Of a stretch of DNA of 64,000 nt, positions 43,592 to 53,235 are shown one piece after another (position 1 is the first letter of the stretch; the number at the start of each line of letters is the position of its first letter). The notes beneath the pieces were generated by a model. That model was not told the DNA's origin, made no database searches, and saw only the letters and a program-made list of their open reading frames with translations. Both the position numbers and the translations under genes were made by a program. Origin of the DNA: Chryseobacterium sp. IHB B 17019 (GTDB lineage Bacteria; Bacteroidota; Bacteroidia; Flavobacteriales; Weeksellaceae); the NCBI RefSeq assembly GCF_001456155.1, contig NZ_CP013293.1:1612001-1676000 (forward strand), in the 5' to 3' direction.

Positions 43592-46432
43592 CTAATAAGT
43601 CAGGGTAATTCCGGCTCCCCACCCCATTTCATTATCATAATTTCCTGAAACGGATAACCATTTTTGTAAAATATACCGTAATCCAGTATTGAATTCTCCA
43701 TCAGAATTTACTGTAAAATTTCCTCTCAATCTTCTCGAAATCGGAATATCTTCCCGACTCAATTCCAATAGAACTTTTCCGTTTTGGTCAACACTTGCAT
43801 CTGCTGTAATCAACATTGGCAAGAGATATTGCGCTCCAATAATGAAAGTATTTTTATTTTTTGGAATTCTCTTTTGTCCGAACCATGTTTTTTTATGATC
43901 ATGCTGAATTTCCGTGTTGTGAAGCATTTCATTCTCCATAATTTCGTGAGATTTTTGAACCCTGAAACCAACATACGGCAAAGCCCACTGAAATTTTCCT
44001 AAAAATCTCCCCACTTTAAAATTTCCGTCGAAATGATTAAAATCCCAGTTTGTATGAAATTCATTCAAATTTGCCCATCTCGGACCAAACATCGTCATCG
44101 TTTCCGCATGAAGTTTATTACTGTTAATATCCAGCATTGCCATTGAACTGATCATCCTGTTGTCTTTCAAAAAGTTTTTCCAGGCTAATTTTGTATTCGG
44201 AAGCTGAGGATTTGGTTTAGAATTTTCATAACTGAAAATCCTTCCCATTCCGGCCATCATATGATACAGGATATGACAGTGAAAAAACCAGTCACCATCC
44301 TGATTGGCAGCAAATTCAATCGTATCGGTTTCCATCGGCATAATATCAACTACATTTTTCAACGGTGAATATTCTCCTTTTGAATTAATCAGCCTAAAAT
44401 CATGGCCGTGAAGGTGCATAGGGTGCCGCATCATCGAATTATTATACATCGTGATTCTCAGGATTTCCCCTTTTTTAACCAAAATTTTATCTGTTTCAGT
44501 AACCGTTTTATTGTCTAAAGTCCACAAATAATGATTCATATTTCCTTCTAACGTAAACTTCAGCTCTCTTACATTTTCGCTCGGAAGAATCGTTTTCTCA
44601 GGAGATTTCAACATGTTGTAAGACAATCTTTTAATCGATTTTTCTTCCTTCATTTCCATTCCTGAATGATTTTCATGCCCCGTGGCTGAAGCTTCCGAAG
44701 CCATATTTGAATGATCTTCATCTTTAGTTTTAACTCCCATCATTTCATTCATGTGCTTCATTGTCATTTTGCGTTGGCTTTCAGGAAGTTCGGGATACAT
44801 TACTTCGTTCATATCCATCATCTGATTGCCCATCGTCATGTTCATCGGCTTCATATTTCCGCTCATTTCCATCATTCCATTCATCATTTTCATACCTTCA
44901 AAAAGCTTTAATCTTGGCAAATCCGGAGCTGAAATTTTTTCTCCTGAACCGAGCCAAAGCGAAGCATATCCAATTCTGTCTTCCGAAGTAGCACGGAATT
45001 CAAAGCTTTTATTCTCTGGAATTGTCACTTCAATATCGTATGTTTCCGAAACTCCGACAATTAAACGATCAACTTCCACAGGAACCACATCGTTTCCGTC
45101 ATTAGCGACAACTTTAATTTTTCCACCTCCGAAATTCAGCCAGAAATACGTGGAAGAACCGCCATTGGCAACTCTCAATCTCACTTTATCACCAGCTTTT
45201 AAATTAGAATAATCAGAACTTGGCTGTCCGTTAATGAGAAATTTATCATAATAAACATCACTCACGTCCATCGCTTCCATCCTTTTCCATTCATTTAAAG
45301 CTTTAGTTCCGAAATTTCCTGATTTTATGGCTTCCCAATAACTCTGGACAGCATTTTTCTTAATGGCATACCAATCTGTATTCGCCATGTGAAGCCTTCT
45401 TGCAATCTGCATCGGATCTTCGTCACTCCAATCTCCCAATAACACAGGAATTTCTTTGGTGTAATTCACTTTTGGCTCGCCTTCCCGTTTATTAAAAACC
45501 AAAATTCCGTTCATCCCGATTTGCTCCTGCAAACTTTCATGGGAATGGTACCAATAGGTTCCGTTTTGCGAAATTTTAAATTTATATAAATGCGTTTCGC
45601 CTGGTTTTACAGGTTTTGTCGTAAGATATGGAACGCCATCATGTTCGTTTGGTAAAATCACGCCATGCCAGTGAAAACCTGTATTTTCTTTCAGCATATT
45701 GTGAAGATAAATTTCTGCCGTATCGCCTTCTGTAAAATATAAAGTCGGAGCCTGTAATTTTCCGTTAACAGCAATCGCACGGCGGTTTTTTCCTGTAAAA
45801 TTTACAATCGTGTCTTTTACATACAAATCGTAGCGAACCGTTTTTCCACCGAAAGAAACTTTCCCGTTTCCGGAATTTCTTTTTAGAACTGAGTTTTGGG
45901 GCTCAGGTTCAGATTGATGATTAGAATGATTTTCAATTTCAACCAGATCCATTCCACATTTCGGACATTTTCCGGGCTTGTCGGAAATGACTTCCGGATG
46001 CATCGGGCAAGTATATTTTTGAGGTTGAGATTGAGGTTTAGGCTGAGACTTTGATGGCGTTAAAGTTTTATCTTGAATTTTATTTTTAGAATTTAAATTA
46101 AGTTTAGATCTATCATCCTCCTTAGCCTTCTTTACCTTTTTAACATCAATTTTTTTCTCAACCTTAGCCTTAATCTTACTCTCAGCCTTATTTTTAATTC
46201 CTGTTGATTTGATCTCTGTTTTCGGTTTAACCGTTTTTACTTCGGGTTTTGCAACAACTTTTGGCTTTATTACGATTATTTTTTTTCTTAAAGTCATTCC
46301 GCATTTCGGGCAGTCGCCGGGTTTTGAGGAGATAACTTCAGGATCCATCGGACACGTATAAACTGTTTTTGTTGTTTGTGAAAAAATAAAAACAGAGAAC
46401 AAAAGCATCAGAAATAATATTATTTTTTTCAT
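43592..46432 (-). CDS. copA: CopA-type multicopper oxidase fused to metal-binding domains and a CopB-like barrel
   Basis: The 946-aa protein has a signal peptide, two heavy-metal-binding domains (HMBD) with CPMDPEVISSKPGDCPKCGM at about 27-46 and CPMHPEVISDKPGKCPKCGM at about 142-161, then a multicopper oxidase. Copper ligands are visible in FHWHGVILPN, TYWYHSHES, HPMHLHGHDF and FFHCHILYHMMAGM. A Met-rich segment (about 570-640) likely binds copper. The last ~190 residues (FVGR-like barrel strands from NWDFNHFDGN onward) resemble CopB outer-membrane proteins. The arrangement combines CopA and CopB functions in one chain. It oxidises Cu(I) in the periplasm by family analogy. Confidence 0.8.
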   Translation of the reverse strand: MKKIILFLMLLFSVFIFSQTTKTVYTCPMDPEVISSKPGDCPKCGMTLRKKIIVIKPKVVAKPEVKTVKPKTEIKSTGIKNKAESKIKAKVEKKIDVKKVKKAKEDDRSKLNLNSKNKIQDKTLTPSKSQPKPQSQPQKYTCPMHPEVISDKPGKCPKCGMDLVEIENHSNHQSEPEPQNSVLKRNSGNGKVSFGGKTVRYDLYVKDTIVNFTGKNRRAIAVNGKLQAPTLYFTEGDTAEIYLHNMLKENTGFHWHGVILPNEHDGVPYLTTKPVKPGETHLYKFKISQNGTYWYHSHESLQEQIGMNGILVFNKREGEPKVNYTKEIPVLLGDWSDEDPMQIARRLHMANTDWYAIKKNAVQSYWEAIKSGNFGTKALNEWKRMEAMDVSDVYYDKFLINGQPSSDYSNLKAGDKVRLRVANGGSSTYFWLNFGGGKIKVVANDGNDVVPVEVDRLIVGVSETYDIEVTIPENKSFEFRATSEDRIGYASLWLGSGEKISAPDLPRLKLFEGMKMMNGMMEMSGNMKPMNMTMGNQMMDMNEVMYPELPESQRKMTMKHMNEMMGVKTKDEDHSNMASEASATGHENHSGMEMKEEKSIKRLSYNMLKSPEKTILPSENVRELKFTLEGNMNHYLWTLDNKTVTETDKILVKKGEILRITMYNNSMMRHPMHLHGHDFRLINSKGEYSPLKNVVDIMPMETDTIEFAANQDGDWFFHCHILYHMMAGMGRIFSYENSKPNPQLPNTKLAWKNFLKDNRMISSMAMLDINSNKLHAETMTMFGPRWANLNEFHTNWDFNHFDGNFKVGRFLGKFQWALPYVGFRVQKSHEIMENEMLHNTEIQHDHKKTWFGQKRIPKNKNTFIIGAQYLLPMLITADASVDQNGKVLLELSREDIPISRRLRGNFTVNSDGEFNTGLRYILQKWLSVSGNYDNEMGWGAGITLTY

Positions 46433-46541
46433 AATATTCTGAAATTTTAAAGTTGTATAGCTTAATATTTTTAATTATCAATAATTAAAGCTAATTCTAA
46501 TTAAGCTATATAACTTATTATATTTAAACTGAATAGATAAA

Positions 46542-47015
46542 TTAATTTATCTCTGCTTTTACATTCCCGCAAGAAAGCATTGAGCTTCCGTAGTAAGGAT
46601 TTATGATTTTCTTTTCATCGCTTAGCCAGCTTCCGTCGGCCATTGGACAATATTGAACGTAGATTGGCTTTTCTGAAAGCTTGAATTCTTTTGTAAGCGC
46701 AATCATGCTGTCTGAAAGATTGTAGAAAGTCTCTCTTTGAGCACTGATTGTTCTTGCTTCTGAAATTACCGTTGCATCTTTTCTGAGAATATTTAAATTA
46801 CCCTCCGAAACCATTTTATAATCAATCGCAGAAGCTGTTTTGATGAATTCTGTTGCTGCTTTTGACGTTTTATCTGCATCATTAGAAGCCAAAGCCGATT
46901 TTATAGCGATATAATTCTGATAGAGCTTTGAAACCTGAGCATCTTTTTTAGATTGTGCTGATAATGAAATGATTGCGAATAAAAATAATACTGCTGTGAA
47001 AATATACTTTTTCAT
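46542..47015 (-). CDS. DUF3347 protein, exported
   Basis: The 157-aa protein has a signal peptide (MKKYIFTAVLFLFAIISLSA) and one DUF3347 domain (KLYQNYIAIKSALASNDADK to FKLSEKPIYVQYCPMADGSW and SSMLSCGNVKAEI). DUF3347 is common beside copper export genes of Bacteroidota. The CPM segment and a later Cys may bind metal. It lies upstream of the multicopper oxidase in the same direction and downstream of the HYC_CC_PP gene. Confidence 0.85.
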   Translation of the reverse strand: MKKYIFTAVLFLFAIISLSAQSKKDAQVSKLYQNYIAIKSALASNDADKTSKAATEFIKTASAIDYKMVSEGNLNILRKDATVISEARTISAQRETFYNLSDSMIALTKEFKLSEKPIYVQYCPMADGSWLSDEKKIINPYYGSSMLSCGNVKAEIN

Positions 47016-47122
47016 TGTTTTACATTTTAGAATTAAAAATTTTTAAAGAATTAAGTAAGATATCGCATATTGCGAAAGGCTGTGTCGTTCGTAATGATAA
47101 GAATATCAACGACAAACGGATT

Positions 47123-47500
47123 TTAAATTCTAAAATTACAATGATCTATAAAAATAGGAACCGGCCGGACATTGGGCGGCGCATTGATCTGAATCTGAGT
47201 AAATTTTGTAGCCGAAAAAGATTTGTCAACAAAGAAAAATTCCTGATGTTGAAATTCCGGCATCTGTTTTAAGAAATCAATTTTAAGTAAATCAGACTTT
47301 TGAGAATCATCTACTTTTACAACCTTGATCTCTGTTTTGCAACAGTCTTTTTTTGTTTTAACGCCACATTTACTGCAGTTATCATCAACCTTCTGACTGA
47401 TAGAAGCCAATTCTTCCATACAATAATGAACGCTAAAAACCGCTCCGGAGGAAAACCCGAAGTAGAAAACAGAGAACAGTATGGCGAGAATCTTTTTCAT
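47123..47500 (-). CDS. HYC_CC_PP family protein
   Basis: The 125-aa secreted or membrane-anchored protein has an N-terminal hydrophobic segment followed by VHYCMEELAS (HYC), CSKCG and KKDCCKTE (CC) and a C-terminal NAPPNVRPVP (PP), the three motifs that name the family. It occurs in Bacteroidota next to copper and TonB genes; the function is thought to involve metal or thiol chemistry but is unproven. It leads the copper block. Confidence 0.87.
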   Translation of the reverse strand: MKKILAILFSVFYFGFSSGAVFSVHYCMEELASISQKVDDNCSKCGVKTKKDCCKTEIKVVKVDDSQKSDLLKIDFLKQMPEFQHQEFFFVDKSFSATKFTQIQINAPPNVRPVPIFIDHCNFRI

Positions 47501-47576
47501 TGAAGCAAAGTTAAAAATATATGTGGTATGTATGTTATAAAATTATGTATTGTTGTTATAAAATTTGGGAAAATAA

Positions 47577-47603
47577 AAAACTCCCGAGACTTTCAGGAGT
47601 TTT
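47577..47603. terminator. Terminator between TonB receptor and copper block
   Basis: AAAACTCC at 47577-47584 pairs with GGAGTTTT at 47596-47603. It lies past the TonB receptor stop (47701) on the minus strand; A and T tracts flank it on both sides. Confidence 0.65.
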
Positions 47604-47700
47604 ATTATATTCTTTAAATCTTTTGTTTCCTACAAATCTTCACAGATAATCTGAATATTTTAAACTATTATCTAATCTACCTGCAACCTATAAATTGATC

Positions 47701-49923
47701 CTATTTAATCTTAAATTCTAATTTAACATTAAAGAAACGCCCTGTTAAACGTACCGGAACCGGATACATCAAATTTGTATTGGCATCCGCAATCCATTGA
47801 TTCGCAACGGTATTTCTAATGTTGAAAGCGTTAAAAACCTGAACTCCCAACGTTAATTCTTCAAACTTACCCCAAAATCCATATCCGGTTTTCTTTTCTT
47901 TAGGATCTATAAATGCATAAGAAAGTCCTAAATCTACTCTTTTATAGGAAGGTAACGTTTTCTGATATTGATATGGATCCGTAAGAACCGGTGCTCCCGT
48001 CGGCAATCCCATCGCATAAACCAATGTAAGATTCACGCGCATTTGTGGGAATTTTGGCATATAATCCTGATAGAACATCGCAAACCTAAACCTTTGATCC
48101 GTAGGTCTTGGAATATCTCCTTTCCCATCAATATTTTCATAAACCCTTGCATAACTTGCAGACAACCAAGAATCTACACCTGGAACAAATTCCCCGAATA
48201 ATCTTGTATCAATTCCGTATGCATAACCGGAAGCATTATTTTTTCCTGTATAACGGATTCTTACATTATCCATATAATAAGGAATCAGGTTATCCATTTT
48301 TTTATAGTAAAGCTCGGTCGTTAATTTGAAAGGTCTGTCATCAAAATAAAATTCATAATCATTAGCCAAAATAGCCTGAATTGATCTCTGAGATTTTATA
48401 TTGCTGTTAAAGTTTCCATCCAAATCTTTAATTTCCTTATAAAAAGGAGCCTGATAATAGATACCTCCTGAAATTCTAAACAACATATCTGTGTCCCAAT
48501 CCGGTTTGATGGCAAACTGCGCTCTTGGCGAGAAAATAGTTTCGTTGTTGAAGCTCCAGTGTGCTACCCTTGCTCCGGCATTCACAAATACCTTATTGCT
48601 TCCCCAGAAAAACTTCTGGGAATATTGGGCATACGCCGACATTCTTGTAGGCTCAATGTGATTTTTACCTGAAATATGATACAATAATTCCAGATCTCCC
48701 GGATTTCTAGGATCATTAATAAGTGCGTCGTGCGGAAGGCTATATCCCGCAGAATCTAATAGTTTCCACTCATTGGTAAGATCCTTCAGATTTTCTTTTT
48801 CATATTTGAACCCAACTTCAATATCCGTATTCACATTGGGTGAAAAACGTGTTCTGAACTGTGCTCCGTATGTTTTTACAAACAAGTCATTTCTTGCATG
48901 CTCAATCTGTCCACCCGCATCATAAGAGGTAACAGGTTCTCCGGTAAGCGGATCAAAAGTACTTAATTTATAACTGGAAGCGATGGAATAATATTCCCTT
49001 TCACGGTTCTGATAAGCAAAAGCATCCAAAGTGAATCTCCATTTGTCTGATGGTTTAAAGTTCATAGAAACTGTCCCCATCATGTTTTTATACTTATCAT
49101 CTTCACGGCCGCCGTACGCTACGCTCAACTTAAGCGGTTGCTGAAGACTTCCAAAATCCACTTCCCTTTCTTTGGGAATCATCTCGTAATCATTCTTGGA
49201 ATAGTATCCTATGAATGAAAGCGTGAATTTTGGGCTGAAATGATAATTAAGATACGTCTGGAAATCCATGTATTTAGGATTGAAATCCGTATCTTCTTTT
49301 AAGGTATTAAGAACAAGGTTTGTATTCCTGTATCTTCCTGAAAATAAAGCCGTAAACTTCCTGTTGTCATCTTTATCTTTTCCACCGGCAAATCCGGCAG
49401 TTAACCTTCCGCCAATCAAACTCCCCTCTCCCGAAAGTTCAAATTTTTGAGGCTCACGATAATAGATATTTAAAGCAGAAGACATTTTGTCGCCATATCT
49501 CGGCTCAAAACCTCCTGCAGAGAAATTAACCGTAGAAACCATATCAGGATTAATGATACTTAAACCCTCCTGCTGAGAATTTCTAATCAGAAAAGGCCTG
49601 TAAATTTCAATGTCATTAATATAGATAAGGTTTTCGTCATAGTTTCCACCACGAACCATATATTGTGAAGAAAGTTCCGTATTTGAGTTTACAGAAGGTA
49701 AAGTCTTGATAATCCCTTCAATACCTCCGGAAATACTCGCCACGTTCTGAGCATCTTTCGCCGATATTTTTACAGTCGTAAGGTCATTCGTTCTTCCTGT
49801 TCCTTTTTTCTGGAAAACAACTTCCTCTATACTGTTGACTTTAGTAGCGGTATCCTTCTTCTTTGCCTGGGAGAATACTAATGCGGGAACGATAAGGCTT
49901 AGCGGTAAAACTAGTTTTTTCAA
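47701..49923 (-). CDS. TonB-dependent outer-membrane receptor
   Basis: The 740-aa protein has a signal peptide (LVLPLSLIVPALVFSQ), a short N-terminal TonB-box-like SIEEVVFQKK and a plug domain (ISGGIEGIIKTLPSVNSNTE and QYMVRGGNYDENLIYINDIE). It then forms a long beta-barrel with aromatic girdles ending VRLTGRFFNVKLEFKIK. No SusD-type partner is nearby, so it probably imports a metal chelate or other small ligand rather than a glycan. Proximity to copper genes may hint at metal transport, but a terminator separates them. Confidence 0.87.
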   Translation of the reverse strand: MKKLVLPLSLIVPALVFSQAKKKDTATKVNSIEEVVFQKKGTGRTNDLTTVKISAKDAQNVASISGGIEGIIKTLPSVNSNTELSSQYMVRGGNYDENLIYINDIEIYRPFLIRNSQQEGLSIINPDMVSTVNFSAGGFEPRYGDKMSSALNIYYREPQKFELSGEGSLIGGRLTAGFAGGKDKDDNRKFTALFSGRYRNTNLVLNTLKEDTDFNPKYMDFQTYLNYHFSPKFTLSFIGYYSKNDYEMIPKEREVDFGSLQQPLKLSVAYGGREDDKYKNMMGTVSMNFKPSDKWRFTLDAFAYQNREREYYSIASSYKLSTFDPLTGEPVTSYDAGGQIEHARNDLFVKTYGAQFRTRFSPNVNTDIEVGFKYEKENLKDLTNEWKLLDSAGYSLPHDALINDPRNPGDLELLYHISGKNHIEPTRMSAYAQYSQKFFWGSNKVFVNAGARVAHWSFNNETIFSPRAQFAIKPDWDTDMLFRISGGIYYQAPFYKEIKDLDGNFNSNIKSQRSIQAILANDYEFYFDDRPFKLTTELYYKKMDNLIPYYMDNVRIRYTGKNNASGYAYGIDTRLFGEFVPGVDSWLSASYARVYENIDGKGDIPRPTDQRFRFAMFYQDYMPKFPQMRVNLTLVYAMGLPTGAPVLTDPYQYQKTLPSYKRVDLGLSYAFIDPKEKKTGYGFWGKFEELTLGVQVFNAFNIRNTVANQWIADANTNLMYPVPVRLTGRFFNVKLEFKIK

Positions 49924-49998
49924 AAGAAATGTTTTAAAATTTCAAACGTGAATATATAAATTTTATTTTAACTTATTTATACTTTATTAACATTTAAA

Positions 49999-50047
49999 AA
50001 TCAGAATGCTTAAAATGACATACATATCGCATTTAAACATTCTGATT
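49999..50047 (-). terminator. Terminator-like hairpin after kdsA
   Basis: AATCAGAATG at 49999-50008 pairs with CATTCTGATT at 50038-50047, with partial extension inside. On the minus strand it is followed by TTTAAATG. Confidence 0.6.
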
Positions 50048-50070
50048 CTTGTATAAATATTGTCTGATTA

Positions 50071-50880
50071 CTATAAAATAGCTTCTCGGACTCTGGTTAA
50101 TTTTTGTAAAAGATCTTCAAGCAAATCTAATCTCAACATATTGGCTCCATCCGATAAAGCCGTTTCCGGAGTCGGGTGAGTTTCGATGAAAATTCCGTCT
50201 GCACCTACCGCGATTCCTGCTTTTGCAATCGTTTCTATTAAATCCGGTCTTCCTCCCGTAACACCCGAACTTTGGTTAGGTTGTTGTAAAGAATGCGTAA
50301 CATCCAGAATCACAGGCGCATATTGTCGCATTGTAGGAATTCCTCTGTAATCAACAATTAAATCTGTATATCCGAAAGAATTTCCTCTTTCAATGATTGC
50401 AACTTTTTGATTATCAGAATCTGTGATCTTCTGAACGGCAAATTTCATGGATTCCGGTGAAAGGAATTGTCCCTTTTTTAAGCTTACACATTTTCCCGTT
50501 TTCGCAGCTGCCACCAAAAGGTCAGTCTGGCGAACCAAAAATGCCGGAATCTGCAGAACATCAACGTATTGAGCAGCCAAAGCAGCATGCTCGTTCTCAT
50601 GAATATCAGTTGTTGTCGGGATGTTGAAAGTTTCCCCAACTTTTTTAAGGATTTCTAAAGATTTCTCCTCACCAATGGTTGTAAAAGAATCTACTCTGCT
50701 TCTGTTGGCTTTTTTAAAACTTCCTTTAAAAATGTATGGAATATTATATTTATTAGTCAATTCTACTACTTTTTCAGCGATTTTCAATGCCATATCTTCT
50801 CCTTCAATGATACAGGGCCCGGCAATCAGGAAAAAGTTTTTTGAATCTTTGTGATGAATATTATCTAAATACTGAATCAT
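50071..50880 (-). CDS. kdsA: 3-deoxy-8-phosphooctulonate synthase (KDO-8-P synthase)
   Basis: Condenses arabinose-5-phosphate with PEP to make KDO-8-phosphate for lipopolysaccharide core. Visible signatures are FFLIAGPCIIEGEDMALKIA, FKGSFKKANRSRVDSF, TTTDIHENEHAALAAQYVDV, RGNSFGYTDLIVDYRG and VTHSLQQPNQSSGVTGGRPD. At 269 aa it has typical length. It is a single gene; nearby large membrane enzymes may also serve envelope synthesis. Confidence 0.95.
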   Translation of the reverse strand: MIQYLDNIHHKDSKNFFLIAGPCIIEGEDMALKIAEKVVELTNKYNIPYIFKGSFKKANRSRVDSFTTIGEEKSLEILKKVGETFNIPTTTDIHENEHAALAAQYVDVLQIPAFLVRQTDLLVAAAKTGKCVSLKKGQFLSPESMKFAVQKITDSDNQKVAIIERGNSFGYTDLIVDYRGIPTMRQYAPVILDVTHSLQQPNQSSGVTGGRPDLIETIAKAGIAVGADGIFIETHPTPETALSDGANMLRLDLLEDLLQKLTRVREAIL

Positions 50881-50991
50881 TTTATTTAATTAAAAAGTTG
50901 AGTAAAAATACTGATAAGTTTTGGAATGGGAAATTATTTGTGGACTTAACGGATTATGATCATAATAGTTTTTCTTTATAATAGATTTAAA

Positions 50992-51516
50992 TCAAAATTT
51001 ATTTAAAATCTTCTCAAACGTATTAATATTCCTGCTTGTAAATTGATCTTTCAAGCTTTTCTTGCCTAAAATTTTCCCGAAAGTGGAGTCTAAAGTATTT
51101 CCTTTCGGAACCTGCCAATAGAAAATATTATTCACAATTTTAGCATCTTCACTTCCTGTTTTTGAAGCTTTTTCAAATTCCTGCATTAAAATATTTTCCA
51201 CACCATCATTTCCTATGAAAGCATAAGAGTGAAGATTTTCATTTTTTTCGAAAGGATTTCCATTCCAGACATTTTCCACTTCTTCCTGAGATTTTACAAA
51301 TAAAAATGCTTCATAAGAAAAATGTTCTGACATTGCTTTTTCAAGGATTTTCTTTAATTCCTCAACTTTTTTTCCCGAAGAAAAAACAACATTTCCCGAA
51401 GCAAGAATTGAAATCACATCCGCCATTCCGGCATCTTTAAAAACCTGACAGACATCCGCCATTTTCATATTGGTTCCTTTTACATTGACGCCGCGAAGAA
51501 ATGCACAGTATTTCAT
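50992..51516 (-). CDS. DUF1697 protein
   Basis: The 174-aa protein starts MKYCAFLRGVNVKGTNMKMA, the characteristic DUF1697 N-terminus (FLRGVNVGG), and has GNVVFSS and SRNINTFEKI later. The family is cytosolic and of unknown function; structures suggest a ferredoxin-like fold. It stands alone, about 110 bp upstream of kdsA on the same strand. Confidence 0.87.
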   Translation of the reverse strand: MKYCAFLRGVNVKGTNMKMADVCQVFKDAGMADVISILASGNVVFSSGKKVEELKKILEKAMSEHFSYEAFLFVKSQEEVENVWNGNPFEKNENLHSYAFIGNDGVENILMQEFEKASKTGSEDAKIVNNIFYWQVPKGNTLDSTFGKILGKKSLKDQFTSRNINTFEKILNKF

Positions 51517-51520
51517 AGTT

Positions 51521-51656
51521 GGTTAGTTTTGAGGGTATTAGATTTTGAGGGTTTTGAGTGTTTGAGAGTGTTAGTGTTGGAGAGTGAGTTTATTTTAATT
51601 AAAAAAAATTAAATGTAAAGCTGTAAACTTCCATCATCCCGCTTGCATCTTCCATC
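51521..51656. repeat. Degenerate GT-rich heptamer-like repeat
   Basis: About 51525-51585 shows degenerate units such as TTTGAGG, GTTTGAG, AGTGTTA with roughly seven-base spacing, in the gap between a membrane-protein gene and DUF1697. It resembles the other 7-nt repeats of the window but is strongly decayed. Confidence 0.4.
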
Positions 51657-53144
51657 CTACTCAACTCTCTCATACAAATTATAATCTGTTCCGGAAGGTT
51701 TTAAAATGTAGATTTTTTCAAGCAATTTATTGTTGCTTTTCAGGTGGTCTTTTACCCGGAATTCTTTTATTAATTTATAATGAACTTTAAAATATTCCGC
51801 ATCTTTTCTTTGGTATAAATCATCGTAGGAAAGAAGGTATTTCGGTTTTCTTTTCTTTACGGTATTAATCCAGAAATTAGGTTTGTCTTTTATAATTTCT
51901 TCCTGGACTTGCTTATCAACCAATCCAACTTCATCAATCGTTTTTAAACCAGAAAAATATGGGATATAACCGGCTGGTTCCAATAAAATCCATTGGTTTT
52001 TATCTTTTTCATATTGATTTAAAAACAATCCGATGGTTCTTCTGTAATTCCACTCCCCGTTTCCTGTCGCGATGGAATGAATGGTCTGGAAAGCCAGCAT
52101 CGGAAGTATATAAACGATGATTAATAATGATAACCATAAGTTTCTTTTAATCTTTTGCTCTAATACAAAAATCAGGATAGGGACAAAAAGTAAAATCTGC
52201 GGAACCCAGTAATACCAATCGAAAAGGCTTTTCTGTGAAAGGAAAATCAATTGTTTTACCCATCCGAAAATAAAAATCATCCAAAGAAAATAATTCCTTT
52301 TTTCTCTCTGTCTGATTAAATAAATAAAGCAAAGTAATTCAAAAATCAAAAGTAAGATCGTCAACGGGTTGAAATCTCCCGGAAGCTTCAGCATTCCCCA
52401 AAAGTTTCCAAAATTTAATCTAAAATATTCTAAATTCTGGGCAAATGTAAAATGTTTATCATAAGCCAATTTCTTAGCAACAATCGTATTATTGACAATT
52501 TCGCCAAAATAAAACCAGTTGAAAGCCAGTGCCGCTAAAACACTTAAAGCTCCACCCAAAATGTAACTCCACCTGATTTTTTTAGTCCAAAACAGATCAA
52601 CTAAAAAGACAATTCCCAAGAAAATTACGGTGTCAATTCTCGTGAATAAAATTAAGATGGGTAAAATAATCAGAGCCCATTTTTTCCCTTTATTAAAGCC
52701 ATAATACAGCAAAGCCATTTCTAAAAAGAAAAGAATTCCGTATTCCATCCCAAGAATAGAAATTTTTATGGCAGGTGGTAAAATTCCGATTAAAAATATA
52801 AAAATTGCTTTATGCCAGACATTTTTCAACACCAAATGAGAAAGAAATAAACTTCCTATCGTAAAAAGGATGGAATTGAAAATAAGAATCGGCTCAATAA
52901 AGTATTCTTTCCCAAAAATTAAATTAAAAAAATAAGAAACAAAAACATACAAATGCGTTGTTGATGCAGATATTTTCGTAGCTCCATTGAACCCGATCAC
53001 TCCGTAATCCAAGAGGTTCTGTGCCACTCTCCAGGTGATAAAGGCATCTTCCTGAATGTAATGTGTCAGTAAAAAAATAAGTTTAAAAACAACTGTAAAT
53101 GCTACAGCATATATCGGGATTTTTTTATTTTCCGTCTCTGTCAT
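51657..53144 (-). CDS. Polytopic membrane protein, PMT/ArnT-like glycosyltransferase candidate
   Basis: The 495-aa protein has about eleven hydrophobic helices in its first 390 residues and a soluble tail. The early EDAFITWRVAQNLLDYG has the acidic residue typical of lipid-linked-sugar transferases (GT-C fold) after TM1, and ILFTRIDTVIFLGIVF lies later. This is likely a GT-C enzyme that transfers sugar in the periplasm or an O-antigen-type protein. The specific donor is unknown. The adjacent DUF2723 protein has the same general fold. Confidence 0.65.
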   Translation of the reverse strand: MTETENKKIPIYAVAFTVVFKLIFLLTHYIQEDAFITWRVAQNLLDYGVIGFNGATKISASTTHLYVFVSYFFNLIFGKEYFIEPILIFNSILFTIGSLFLSHLVLKNVWHKAIFIFLIGILPPAIKISILGMEYGILFFLEMALLYYGFNKGKKWALIILPILILFTRIDTVIFLGIVFLVDLFWTKKIRWSYILGGALSVLAALAFNWFYFGEIVNNTIVAKKLAYDKHFTFAQNLEYFRLNFGNFWGMLKLPGDFNPLTILLLIFELLCFIYLIRQREKRNYFLWMIFIFGWVKQLIFLSQKSLFDWYYWVPQILLFVPILIFVLEQKIKRNLWLSLLIIVYILPMLAFQTIHSIATGNGEWNYRRTIGLFLNQYEKDKNQWILLEPAGYIPYFSGLKTIDEVGLVDKQVQEEIIKDKPNFWINTVKKRKPKYLLSYDDLYQRKDAEYFKVHYKLIKEFRVKDHLKSNNKLLEKIYILKPSGTDYNLYERVE

Positions 53145-53200
53145 TGTGCTTCATTAGTTTGGCAAATATAATCTTAAAATTTCTGAAGCACAATAATAAA

Positions 53201-53224
53201 AAAACGGAACCGAAGTTCCGTTTT
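53201..53224 (-). terminator. Terminator after the DUF2723 gene
   Basis: AAAACGGAAC at 53201-53210 pairs with GTTCCGTTTT at 53215-53224 with a CGAA tetraloop; on the minus strand TTTATTATTG follows. Confidence 0.85.
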
Positions 53225-53235
53225 AAATTTTGTTT

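Noticed and set aside
46012-46260. Tandem-repeat or remnant call in the Lys/Pro-rich linker of the multicopper oxidase
   Set aside because: The region stays in frame between two HMBDs and is simply a low-complexity linker.
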